Assembly: GCF_011745365.1 (NCBI RefSeq)
Contig: NW_024468918.1
Coordinates: 558,001 to 622,000, forward strand
DNA length: 64,000 nt
DNA from: Cryphonectria parasitica EP155
Lineage: Eukaryota; Ascomycota; Sordariomycetes; Diaporthales; Cryphonectriaceae
Direction: 5' to 3'
Shown: in pieces, positions 10,645 to 22,312 of the stretch
How the letters are laid out: every line of letters starts with the position of its first letter
Numbering within the stretch: position 1 is the first letter of the stretch
Translations under genes and position numbers: made by a program
Notes under the pieces: model-generated
Database searches by the model: none
The model's input: only the letters and a program-made list of their open reading frames with translations
Told to the model about the DNA's origin: nothing

Positions 10645-13233
10645 ACACTATCACACTCTCATCGCCTTCGATTCGTCAAACAAAGCGGCAGGCACCATAT
10701 GTTGTATTATGAACATCAGGAGCGTCTTCGTTTCTTTATTCAGCACGCCATGAGCTTGACGCCATGAGCCCATCATTCTCAACCCGACCTCGATGGCCGT
10801 TCACCCTAACCCAAAAGTAGGGACTGCAAAATTCGGGCCCCTGAAGAACAGGGCAGCAACAAGAATAACAACAGCAAGAAAAAAAAAAAAGAAAAAAAAA
10901 ACCACCAAAAAAAGCAGCACGACGCAGTGACCAACAGACAAGTTCATTTTAAGCAGCAGATACCCCCCCAATTGAGCATTCGACATCAGGCGCATAGTGG
11001 ACAAGATCATCATCATATCATCATCATCATCATCAAAGGGGTCCGGAAGGCTTGCTCTAGGCAAAGGAACTTGCATTTCGGGCGATGTGGTTTTCCTCTT
11101 ATCTCTTTCTTTTATTTTCTTCTTCTTCTTCTCTCCCTTTCTTCCATTCTTCACTAACCTGGTTTTGTCTTCTTCTTGTGTTTATTTCTTCTTTCCCTTT
11201 GTCTACCACATTCATCATGGAACTGGAGTATTATGGAGGGGGCGAGCCGGGAAAAACAAAAAGATCATATCGTGGACTGGGAAAGAGATATCCCCCATAT
11301 GTTGCATGTCCTTTCTTTTTTTTTCTTTCTATTTTTATGAAATCCTCTGGATGGGAAATGGGAAACCAGACACACAATACCTCTGCATTCGTTGGGCGTT
11401 TTCATTTTGAACTCTATTTGAGATCGTTCTCTGGTCGTCGATCATTCCACATGCTGTGCTGTAACATTGATTGGGAGACGGGGAGCGAGTCTTTTCCACG
11501 CTAGCGCACTATTACTGCTTGTGACTTGTACATGATGAGGGCGGACAAAAGGAAAAAAGAAAAACAAGAAATCAGCTGGAGGGGCCGTAGCCCGGGGGGG
11601 GGGGGGGCTTAGGAATTATGAATACTATTACCTTACTTGCTAGTTTGATCGCAGATGATGGAAGGAATGGAGGATCCAGGAGACGTCTGAGTCGTCTACC
11701 TGCTGCGTACTTAGGTACCCAAATGACAGAGATAAAAACACAAAGTAAAAAATTATGACCATTCACGGGAGCTTACTACCCAAGTCCATTCGTGATCATC
11801 GGTTGCACCAATCTTTTCCTAAACAAATGTCATGACACAGCATTTTCCAATTGTCCCGGTTTCCCCTCCATCTTCTCGTCTACCGTCACCCCTTCGTCAA
11901 TGCTTCCTCCTATTACACCGAGATCCGTACCCGCATTCACTCAGTCTGCAGCCGAGAATGCTTCTTCATTTTCTTCTTTCCGCTGCCGTGCTACAACGCC
12001 TATCGGGTCTGCTATCTGCATCTGGGTCCAATACCACGAAATGAAACCTACGTAGGAGGTACTCTCTTCTCGCTTCCCAAAAGTTGTCCTCTCCCGCCAT
12101 TAGAATGCATCCATGGTGGGTAGGTGGGTAGGACACGATCAGGATTATCCCGATGAGGTCTTGAAGATCTTCGCCAAACAAAAGAAGACTTGATGTGTTT
12201 CCCTTGCCCCCCCCCCCCCACACCAATTACTTCCCCACTTCTGTGCAAGACCAACCCACCCCTCTCCCCACGATTGCAGCGGGCCTTGTTTCTGCGCACC
12301 TCAGTCTCTCCTTGTCGTCTTGTTAATTTTTTTTTTTTTCTTACCCCAACCCGCGCCTGGCGCCAGGATCTGGAGGACTGGAGGATTGCTTTCGTGGTCT
12401 GTGGTTGATCATGTCACAGCCGCAAGGATGGAAAAGTAAATTTAGGTTGTACCTTGTTTTTTTCTACTAACTTGGGTTAGAAGAGTAGATCAAAAGGATT
12501 CCCCACCCCTTCGGCCCGGTTTATGCATGTAAATGATTCTCGTGTTGAGAGCTGCTGGTGCAGATGAGGCTTTTGTCCTAGTGACTTGCTTCTACCTGAA
12601 AGTCTTTGGGTCACATCGGGAGGTACCTCTGCTTTTTCGTCACTAATGACGAGGTTTGTTTTTCCTTTCTTTTCTTTTCTTCCCTACCCCCCCCCCCAAA
12701 TTCTCTTCCTTTTCGTCCCCCCTCCGAGACATGCATCAGTCTCGGAGGTTGCAGAAGGTACCTTTGTTGTCTTGCGCGGCGTTGCTCACCGGTGTGGAAT
12801 AAAAGGGGGGAAAGGGAGGGGATGTGGTCATACTCATATCGAGATCGTCGCTGTACGTGACCTACGCCATATGGAGGGGGGTTGGGGAGGTATTTGGCTC
12901 CGACGGTCTTGTCTGAACGTTACGTTGCGTTGTTCGAGTCGAGATATAGAGAGACAGAGTATGTGTATGTGCGTGCGAGTGAGGAGGAGTAGTGGATGCA
13001 GGATTAATTGTGTTGCGTAGTGTGAGCCACTTTGAGGCTGATGAAATTTTTGATGCTATATACATGTATGCATTGTACATCAGCATAGGTACATACGTAC
13101 TCAAGCGTCTATACACTCATTACGTATGCTCAGTATAATTCGGACTGTGGAAAACATGTGTCAATTCCTTGGAAGCTCTGTAATTGGATTTTATAGCAGA
13201 TATATGTATGTTACGAACTTGTAAATAGGGCGT

Positions 13234-13252
13234 GATTGATTGATTGATTGAT
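13234..13252 (+). repeat. (GATT)n run
   Basis: Almost five perfect GATT units in AT-rich intergenic DNA. Confidence 0.9.
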
Positions 13253-13546
13253 CCTATAAATATTCTGCAAAGCTTTAGCAAAGAAGATAAATATGTAATG
13301 CCAATGTATAAATGTTCAGGTAATCACACATTTGTTACTTAAGTAATCATACAATTCATGTTGAGAATATGTCCATGTGTATGTATCTTCACGTGAATTG
13401 TGTAGGCTGTTAGCTTTCGTGCTCAAGTACTTATAATATATACACGAAGTTGATGTTGGTGAGATAGAAGAATCTATCTATATGCAATCATCGTAGACTG
13501 TACGATCTGGGCCATAATTAGCTTCTTTTATTTTCGAGAGCCGTTT

Positions 13547-13547
<1 letters not shown>

Positions 13548-13578
<31 letters not shown>
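13548..13578 (+). repeat. (CA)n microsatellite
   Basis: About 15 CA units roughly 430 bases upstream of the decarboxylase start codon. Confidence 0.95.
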
Positions 13579-13580
<2 letters not shown>

Positions 13581-14005
13581 ACACACAGCACGGCCTTTGT
13601 AGAGTCGCACGAGATGGCGGTCGATGACAAGCCGCCTACGACACAATCACTCTATCCTGCATAAGCGGCAGACGACTCTTGCCCCCGTGATATGCAGCCA
13701 CCAGGACGATACGGCCTGGTGTTTGGCCAGACACAACAACATTGACGTCTTGGGAGCGGGGTTTGCCAAGCGGCGGTCACACTTGATCGCGACAATACTG
13801 TCCGAAGGTGATGTCAGGCTGGCCATGTCTGGAGCATTAAAAAAAAGCCAAGAGCTCAGGCCCATCTTCATCATCGCCTTCCTTCTCCTCCTCCTTCTTC
13901 CATGCCAGGGCAGCTTGACCAGAGAGTCCAGCAGTTCCTTTGTCGAGTGCTGGTTAGATCATAGTTTCAACACAGCACAGCAGCAACAACAGCAGCAACA
14001 ACAAC

Positions 14006-17000
14006 ATGGACATCTTCAACTTGGGCGGTGCTCACTTCCAAAGTGGCCTCAGCGTGCCGTCTATTGGCAAGGCCAAGGGCAGCAGCAGCCTCGGCCTCTC
14101 CGGGGTCGGCAACGTGTCGGCAAATGTTGACATCGACCTCTCCCAGGGCCTCAAGGGCCTCACCGGAGGTGTCGAGCTGACTAAGGACAACGGCAATGTC
14201 TTCACCAGCGGTGCCTCCAAGGCGTCTCATGAGGACGTCAGCCACCAGGCCATCAGCTCCTACTTCATCGGCCCTCAAGCGGAGAATATGGCATACTTTA
14301 GGAAGAACATCGGTGTGCTTCTCGACCAGCTGGAGAAGGCGAGACTGAACTACTTCCCTGGAGACGGGGTAAGCCAATGAAATGAAGTTATTTATGCATA
14401 ACTGTGACCAGCCTCGATGTTTTCTTGTTGTATTCTTGTTTTCCTGTTCTGCCTTTGCATTGTCTGCTTTAATCTTCAATCTTCTTTCTTCTTACTTCTA
14501 GAAAGAAAAAAGAAAACTAAGCAGCATGCACATGTTGACCTCATTATAAATCAAACAGGTTTTCATTACCAAGGATATCCAGCAGTCAGAGGAATTCAAG
14601 AACCGTACCGAGGCTGTGGCCAATGCCACGCAGCAGCTAGGTAGACTTCTTGGCCAGCACTCGGTCCCGTTCTGGTCGCCCAGGTACCAAGGCCACATGT
14701 GCATGGACATCAGTATGCCCTCGCTCCTTGGGTACTTCACGACCATGCTCTACAATCCGAACAACGTGGCTTTGTGAGTCTACTCTCCCTGCATCGACTT
14801 GGATAATTATATGCTGACACTGAAGTTCTGGTTCGAAGTGAGGCGTCGCCGCTCTCGACCCTCGCCGAGATTGAGGTTGGAAAGCAGCTATGTGACATGT
14901 TTGGATATAACATCAATGTCGAGAACGAGAGCCACCCTGACCCAGAGGGACCAGAACCCGTGAGCATTCATGAAGTTTCTATGCATATTTCCCAAGCCCA
15001 TTAGAAGATGCTAACTGAAAGTTTTCAAGTGGGGCCATGTGACTTGTGACGGGACTGTTGCGAATCTTGAATCGATCTGGTGCGTTCATGGTCTTTGTGA
15101 ATATCAATTATTACTTGAAAAGTTCCTGTCAGGCTGACCATCACAGGGCTGGTGAGTTTCATGCCAATAAGGACTATCCCTCATTTACTAACTGGCATTT
15201 GTGCCCCTCAAGCTCGCAACCTCAAGTTCTATCCTCTCTCCCTCCGTGCGGCCATGGAAGGTCCACTCTCGGACGTCGCAACCACATTCAAGGTTCGCAC
15301 CACAGATGGCAAGGAAGACCTCTTGATCAATTTGTCTACCTGGGAGCTCCTCAACCTACGGGTCAACACCATTCTTGACCTCCCAGACAGGCTCAATAGC
15401 GACTATGGCATTTCCTCGCAGTACATAGAGACCATCATGGATCAATACGGCATCCAGTCCCGCGGAAAGGAGGCGCTGGAACGCCAATTCGGCATTGAAA
15501 AGACAGGACAATACTTTGTATCCAACACTCGTCACTATTCCTGGCCCAAAGGAGCAGGTTCGTGCTGCGAAACCCTTGTTGATTCAATTGTCATTATGAT
15601 CATGACTAGTACCGCTTCTTAAATAGCACCATTTACTGACGTATTCGCGCAAAAATTAACATAGCCATTGCTGGTATCGGGTCTGAGAACATGGTCGGCA
15701 TCCACGTCGACAACGGAGCTCGTCTCGATGTCGATGAGCTTCGCGCGGCTCTCGAGGAACGCCTCGAGAACAAACAGGCTGTCTATGGCGTGGTTGCCAT
15801 CGTCGGATCCACCGAGGAGGGTGCTGTTGATCCACTCGACGAAATCATCGCCCTGCGAGACGAGTACCAGGAAAAGGGTCTGTCTTTCATCGTCCATGCT
15901 GATGCCGCCTGGGGAGGCTATTTTGCGTCCATGCTGCCCAAGGACTATGCTCCTGACAGTGGTCGTTTTGGGCTCCTCCCGCCTGACCTTGGAGGCCCTG
16001 CGACTGGCTTCGTGCCAGACAGTCCCCTGCGGAAAAAGACGCAGGACGCCATATGGTGGCTGCGAAAGGCCGACTCCATCACTGTTGACCCTCACAAGGC
16101 AGGATACATCCCGTATCCTGCTGGTGGTCTATGCTACAGAGACGGGCGACTGCGGCACCTTCTCACCTGGAATGCCCCCTATCTATCCCAGGGTTCCACC
16201 GAGAACATTGGTGTCTATGGAGTGGAAGGAAGGTAAGTTGGAATCCGTTATCCACAGATGATTTTATCCACACATACCCTAGTAAGCTTTACTGAAACTC
16301 AAGATGATGAATTAGCAAGCCTGGAGCCTCAGCCGTGTCAACGTACATGGCCAACGCTTGTATTGGGCTGGACGAGAAGGGTTACGGTGCGCTCCTGGGG
16401 GAAGTGTCCTTCACTTGTGGTCGTGTGAGTTGAATTGTTCCCTTTCTTCTGTCTTCATTGCTTCTCCTTTTTCGTATTCTTCTACTTCCCCGCTTACAAT
16501 CAAAACAATACAGCTCGCTGCACAGTGGGCGGCCATGACCGATGAGAGTATGCCTTTCGTGGTCGTACCTCTCAACCTGCTCCCTTCCGAGCTGGCAGAG
16601 GGCTCAACAAAAGAGTCGGTCGAGGAGGAGAAAGAATGGATCAGAAACAATATCCTCTCCTCGTCCAACACGGAGATCGTGCAGAATAACTCCAAGAGCC
16701 CCGGTGGGGACGACGCCATCACGCTCATCCGGAAGCTCGGATCGGACCTGAATATCAACGCCTTCGCCTGCAACTTTCGATTTAGCGACGGTAGGCTGAA
16801 CACGGATCCGGCCGAGGCCAACTACTTCAACAGGCGGATCGTGGATCATCTCTCTGTCAAGACGCCAGAGGACAACCCGACCGAAATTCCTCTCTATCTC
16901 ACGTCTACTGAGTTTTACCCAGACCTCTACGGAAATTGTCTCAAGACGTTCAAGGAGAGACTTGGCCTGGTGGATGGTCCACAGGAACTGTTTGTGCTGA

Positions 17001-18168
17001 GGAATGTGGTCATGTCACCTTTCCCGACGGAAAAAGACTTCATCGGTCATCTGGCTGGTATTTTCAAAGAAGTCGCCCAGGAGGCAGTCAAGGCAAGTCA
17101 ACTCTTTGGCCCTGCACATCACATTGAAGAATTTCTCACTGATTGTTCTAAAAAGGTCTGCCGTGAGAGGAACGAGGCGACCGAGGCCATCCACTCGTTC
17201 ATGATGCAGGGCAAAGACCGCATATACATCCTGCACAAGCCCAGTTTCCATGTGGCCAATCATCGGCGCCAGACACTTCTCGAGGTTGAGCTGCCGAGCC
17301 GCGCGAGGGATTGGTACAACAGCGTGACGTCTCAGCACCCAGATGGCCTCATTATGTTTGATATGGTAAATCCTGTTGACCTCAACAACGCTATCGAGAA
17401 TAACAAAGAGTTGTATGGGAATATCAGCCTTAAATCTCCGTAAGTCTCAGCTTCTTCACGACTACATTGCTTGAGTTCGTGGCCATCAAAACAGCGCCAG
17501 TGACTAAATTAATTTTGCTATTATCACCAAAACTCCACAGTGAGGATTCCACCGAGCTCTCAGACGTCTCACTCAAGATCATTCGCCCTTGGCTGAACCG
17601 CCAGCTCAACGGAATGTACCTGGGGTCCAGCTACCCAACGGACCGGATGCCCTTCTATCTCTACGGCGACTCGAGCTCATTGAACATCGACCACGCGCTG
17701 CTGGCCTCTCCCAACATTCAGCTCTCGGCCAAGGACATCCGGCTAGCGATTGAATCCTCTTCTTCTTCTTCCTCCTCCTCATCAACCAACCTGAGGTTCG
17801 AAAATGGGCGTCCTTATGTGCTGCTGTTTGACTCTGTCCGCGAGGAGACGATGCAGCCCTTCCCGGACTCCAATAAGGTACTGGCAGACCTGCCGGCCTT
17901 CTTCTTCCGGCCTGGGAAGGAATTTGTGGTCAGTATCTGGGAGGATCCGACGCCCGAGGGCGCCAGTGGTGCCGATGTCCTGAAGGCCTGGGAGGCGCTG
18001 GGGCGTGACGGCCAACAAACTGGGCTCGTGAGCCGAGGAAGAGTGACCTTGGGCGATTCTGTCTTTGTGGATGCTGAGTTCCTGAACCTGGATCCGTACA
18101 GAAAGGTGAGCAATGTCTCTGGCTGGACTGATGAGTTCAAGACCATTGGGAAGCAGTTGAGGAAGTAA
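14006..18168 (+). CDS. Large PLP-dependent (group II-type) decarboxylase
   Basis: Predicted to remove the carboxyl group of an aromatic or acidic amino acid (tyrosine/glutamate decarboxylase superfamily) using pyridoxal phosphate. Exons by phase: 14006-14368, 14559-14773, 14839-14959, 15030-15079, 15147-15151, 15213-15557, 15665-16232, 16316-16424, 16514-17439, 17541-18168. All phases agree and give 1109 residues, or 1088 if 17093-17155 is removed as a GC-AG intron. Key sites: SIWAARNLKFYPL, HADAAWGGY (Asp446 binds the pyridine nitrogen) and DPHKAGYIPYP (Lys511, the Schiff-base lysine). Bacterial tyrosine decarboxylases are about 620 residues. Here the PLP fold is followed by a long C-terminal part with a Ser-rich insert. 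There is no signal peptide, so it is probably cytosolic. The class is sure; the substrate cannot be told from sequence. Confidence 0.85.
15147..15151 (+). other. 5-nt microexon of the decarboxylase gene
   Basis: The intron at 15080-15146 (GTGCGT donor, CTGAC branch, CACAG acceptor) and the intron at 15152-15212 (GTGAGT donor, ACTAAC branch, CTCAAG acceptor) leave only GGCTG between them. These five bases complete a Trp codon, add Ala and start the next Ala codon, giving SIWAARNLKFYPL, the expected family motif. Direct joining of the flanking exons would break the frame. Confidence 0.8.
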
Positions 18169-18540
18169 GGAATGAATGCAATATGGTTTTGGACGAGTTT
18201 CTCTGTGAAGGAAGAGTCCAACAAAGTTGTTTTGAGAAGTGCTGGGAGATTGATCTTGTGGAGGAGAGCCAGAACAACAGATCACATTCATTCAGTAACT
18301 ACGTACTTGGACATTACATAGCAAACTGCTTCAACAAATTGATCCCAAATCAAGCCAATACTTTATAACCATAATGTCCTCACATCATCAACATCTCTGT
18401 GGTAAAATAATCCTGGCAAAGGACGTGTAGAAGATTCATTACACCTTGCTGTCATTGAAAGTCGGTTGTGGCTTGCAGGGCATTGCTTCGTGAATAACCT
18501 CCCCCCCCCCCCCCCCACCCAAAAAAAAGAAAGCCCAATA
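18169..18540. other. Short convergent intergenic gap with C16/A8 tract
   Basis: This is the 3' space between two convergent genes. It contains C16 (18501-18516), then ACCC and A8 (18521-18528). No other feature is seen. Confidence 0.7.
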
Positions 18541-19945
18541 CTAATTACTATCACCAGGCCATTTCGTATCGTCCACCCGGTACACCAATTTCTCACCACT
18601 GACCAGTCCCTCACGCATCTGCTGCATACCGTCCAACAAACCCAGCAAACCCCCCTCGCCCACCCGCTGAGGGTGAGCCTTCCACTTCCCCGCGGCCCAG
18701 AGCTTCTCAGCAGTCTCCAGCCACCTGCGGGCAAACTCGAACGCCTCAGGTCTGGCCTCGTACGTCTCCCCTTCGAACTTGTACGTGTCGCCCCCCATGT
18801 CGTACCCGAGGAAGAAGACGGACTTGACGTCGTCAACGCGGGGACAGTCGACGCCGAGCAGATTGCAGTACACGCCGCCGTCTGGCCCAAAGGCCTCGGC
18901 GCAGATGGCTGCCGAGGACTCTACGCTGACCGTGTCGAGGACTTTTGTTATGCGGGAGGATGTTGCTTGCCGGATCTTTTGGCCTACGTCTGGGTCTTTC
19001 TGCACATGCAAGAGTGGTTCAGTTATACGAAGCAAAAGTAGGCCGAGGAGAAGTCAAAGACTGAGATCTATACGTACGTAGTCGAAAACAAGATCGGCTC
19101 CGAGACCCTTCACGAGGTCAAAGTTTCGTGGTGAACATGTTGTTACCACCCTCCAGCCAGATCTTGCAATTACCAGATGTTAGAAATGTCACAAGGACTG
19201 CTTTCCTTTTTTCTTTTCCAAGAAAAAAAAAAAAGACTTCATGAGTGAACGAGATGATAAAATATTTGTCAAGCTCACAGTTTTGCGAATTGTATCGCGA
19301 CAGTCCCAGTAGCCGTGCTGCCTCCGTATATAAAAATGACATCGGCATCTGTGTCTGCCGGACCCGCCACCGCAGCATTGTCCACGTCCGGCCATGGAAG
19401 GTTGAGGACGTAGTAAAGTGAGTATCCGGCCGTCGCGACCCCGACACCTGTTGTCGATGCTTCCTCGAAGCTGACGCTGTCTGGGACGTGCATCTGTATG
19501 TCGCCCTTGACGGCAATGTACCGGGCAAAGGCGCCAGTCTCGGGGTTGAAATCATTACCTAAACAGTAAAGCAACGAAATGACAAGCCTATCGGTCAGTG
19601 ATACATGCTCCGATCGGATTCCCGTCCACAGCTGCGCGCAAGAAGTTCCCACTTCAGGGGTCGTTCGTTCTCACCTCCGTGCCCAAATCCAGCGATCCGG
19701 TCGCCCTTCTTGAAAGGTTTGGTCACCTTGCTGCCCACTGCCTCGACGACACCAGCAAAGTCACAGCCAACGAGCGTGCCGTCGTCCCCGGCCGCGTCAA
19801 GAGTGGTCCAGTCTGTCGGATTGAGGGCGACTGCGGCCGTCCTCACCAGGATGTAGTCATCTTGGAGCTCTGGTACGGCTTTGGGCTCGAGAACAGCATT
19901 GCCAGTGCCTCGCCTGATCAGACCAAAGTTTTGCTTGCTCGACAT
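18541..19945 (-). CDS. MDR-family (zinc-less) NADPH-dependent oxidoreductase / enoyl reductase
   Basis: Medium-chain dehydrogenase/reductase resembling fungal trans-acting enoyl reductases and ToxD-like quinone oxidoreductases; it would reduce an activated C=C bond with NADPH. Four exons joined by phase: 19945-19675, 19558-19279, 19162-19078, 18999-18541, giving 364 residues. Seen: N-terminal GroES-like fold (ALNPTDWTTLD, GCDFAGVVEAVG, GDRIAGFGHGG); EEASTTGVGVATAGYSLY, a typical trans-ER signature; the Rossmann nucleotide loop IYGGSTATGTVAIQFAKLSGWRV (read across an intron); GLGADLVFDY; and a C-terminal dimer and substrate region. Zinc ligands of classical alcohol dehydrogenases are absent. 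It converges with the decarboxylase across 372 bases, which may mean a small metabolic pair. The exact substrate is unknown. Confidence 0.85.
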
Positions 19946-22312
19946 AGTAATTGACAGTAATGAGCTGGGTTCACAGAAGGACAAGAATAGCTATGAAATC
20001 AAACTCACAATAAATGTGATATTTGTATAATGGGCTACTGAACATATAAGTACCTAATACATAGATAGTCGTGTTGATTATGGCATTATTCTCGAGTTTG
20101 GCTGTCTTGTGTACAATTTGTCAGCGACGTCAACCCCCGCCCTATTTGTAAGTCACCTTGTGATGCAACTAACTAAGTAGTCAATCCTTACGTATAGGTG
20201 CGAAGCTATTAAATGGTTTATTTGTTGTTGTTTTTTTGTCGTTTTTTTTTTCATTCCGACTTTTGCGCTCCGGTTCTCTTTTCCTTCTTCACTCTTACTT
20301 TCGACAGCAACCATCTTCCCTTTTGTGACTTTGGGAGTTTGGGGGATGACACTGTTGTTTGATGACTTTCCTACATGTAATCACTTTGCGAGCCTGACTA
20401 TTCCTCTTCTACAGTGGATCCAGACTGGCAATGCTTGTTCAGGCCGAATCCACGGCTTCCTGACTGTACTCTTCTGCAACAACATAGGTTCTAAGCCGGG
20501 AGTCAAATCAATCAGCCAGTTCTTCTGCCAGACCATTTCCTCCAGACCAACCAAGTCATGGAATTAGACCAAATATCACACATTCTTCAATACAAAACCC
20601 TAATATCATTTTGTCTTAAAATGACTCTTCTTGTTCTCGCTTCGAAAACATGGTGTGAGCCGCGGCCCGTACCGGTAGCGAAATGCGGTGTTGCTGCGCT
20701 TAGCACAGCGAGCATGTGAGGGACCGACCTCCTTTGCCAAAAATCCCCCGGCCTGCCTTTCTTTTCTTCCCATTGGCAATCCTCTATGGCCCCCAATGCG
20801 GCTCCGGCTCTCGGCCAACACAACTCTGCTGCCTGAAAGCTGCATTGCCTCAGGCTCTCTGCCTCGCTGTCATATTCCCTACCATGGTACTTACTAACCC
20901 TTGTCTACTTCTAGTAAAGACCGGCGGTAGATACTGTCGTGTGGTCTCTGGATCGAACGGCTGAGGCGTGTCAAGGCCGACATGCCTCCGTCGCCGTCGC
21001 CATTGGCCGAGTGTTTACTGCCCTGAAGGCTCTTCCAAACTGGGCGTCTGGCTTCGAAACTTTTATTGATTTCAGCTTTCGGGAAGAACTCGAGCAATCA
21101 AGTATGTTTCCCGATCTCTCAGGGTTCACGAGTGATGAAACCTTCCATTCAAGCCACGATCCTCTTGGTGCACGATCTGGAAAGGAGGGTGTCAGAGTGT
21201 CTTGGGGTGCGAAACGCCGGTCCGTAGAGGTCAAATTGCATCAATCCAGGGCCAGGCTCGCTGATGCTACTCTTTGCGGGAATCTTCGCCGCAGGAGCAT
21301 TCCCGGGGACTGCGAGTGCTTACCTACCAAACCACTCGGGCTGTAAGACACGTGGGAGCGATCTGGAAAATTGGGGTGTCCAGCTCAATGCCTGAACCGT
21401 AAGACACGTGTTGTGGGAGCGCTAACTAACATGAGAGAGCCTGAGTTGCTTGTCTAGGACTCCCGACGTAAGCAACATCTATTTTCATGTCAGCACTCCT
21501 CCCCCGGGCACGCACCATGGAAGCATGAAGCCCAATCCTGGAGAAAGGTGGACTTTTGTCATTCGTGTAAGAATAGAGTATGTTTCGTTAAGTTCATACC
21601 AGGGCATTTGGGAAAGAGATCGTTCGAGACCAAGTTGGAGACAAGGCTGCCAATCTGGGAGTTGTGACTTAACGTAATCTAGTTATTATTTTGGGAATCC
21701 CCTTCAACATCTTTCTTCGTCGGCAGACGTTAAAGTATGGACCTGACGACACCCGAGGCGGTGCAGTAAAAGCCACCTTACCAAGGGGGGAGATGATAGG
21801 CGTAGGTCACCTTGGCCCCCAAAAAGAGCAAAAAGTCTTGCCCCCAAATGTATCGTGGGGTATATGTGTAGGTGTAATCAAGCGGTCATAAGGGCACCTT
21901 TATTGACGTGTCAATCAGGGTGCTCGCTCGCCTCGAGTCGTTTACTCCAAATTGCCCTGTTCATATAACGGGAGTATAGGTCATCGGAAGGAATTATCTC
22001 AGGATTAGCATACATATGCACTGCTACACAACGCCCAAGCCTGGCCCTCGGAAACATCTGGGCTTCATGCCTGATCTAGACAAGATCGAGATCCTTCACT
22101 GGGCGACCCATGGGCAGACACGCGTTTGCGCTGCGGAGGGAGGAGGAGCCTTATTGTACCAGCCAACTCTCATAAAATACTTATTCATCGCCAATACCAC
22201 ACAGAGGACACTGAGTCCCTGGACTGGAGTGGGATGACGGGTAGACAGCACACGTCTTGACGGACCATTGACTGCAACACTATTTGGCGGGCTGCGTGCG
22301 TCCCCATTCACG
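19946..22312. other. Intergenic region upstream of the reductase and of the rhodopsin-domain gene
   Basis: A 2.4 kb divergent spacer. No gene is supported: the longest frame (20939-21346 +) has no recognisable domain and no splice-consistent partner. It contains a repeated element with CACGTG cores at 21343-21360 and 21399-21421, T-rich runs near 20220-20260, and the palindrome TACCATGGTA at about 20880. Confidence 0.55.
21343..21421 (+). repeat. Imperfect direct repeat carrying CACGTG
   Basis: GTAAGACACGTG occurs twice, at 21343 and 21399. Each copy is followed by GGGAGCG, in the second copy after a TTGT insertion. CACGTG is the core bound by bHLH factors such as Pho4/NUC-1-type regulators; a regulatory role is inference. 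Confidence 0.6.

Larger units (their letters stand above)
10539..14005. other. Intergenic region between PLC1 and the decarboxylase gene
   Basis: I see no gene. It holds the PLC1 3' region with a (TAC)22 array, an A-rich stretch near 10880-10915, a short ATC-repeat near 11010-11035, a G14 tract (11594-11607), a C13 tract (12207-12219), an AT-richer zone (13020-13540) with a GATT tetranucleotide run (13234-13252), a (CA)n run (13548-13578), and a CAG/CAA-rich stretch directly before the next start codon. Confidence 0.6.

Noticed and set aside
16358..16513. Read-through start of the long decarboxylase frame
   Set aside because: This stretch contains the end of one exon and an 89-base intron (16425-16513); the homologous protein continues only from LAAQW at 16514.
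20939..21346. 135-codon plus-strand frame between the reductase and the rhodopsin-domain gene
   Set aside because: No domain, no splice-compatible neighbour, overlapping frames on the other strand, and codon use unlike the genes here.
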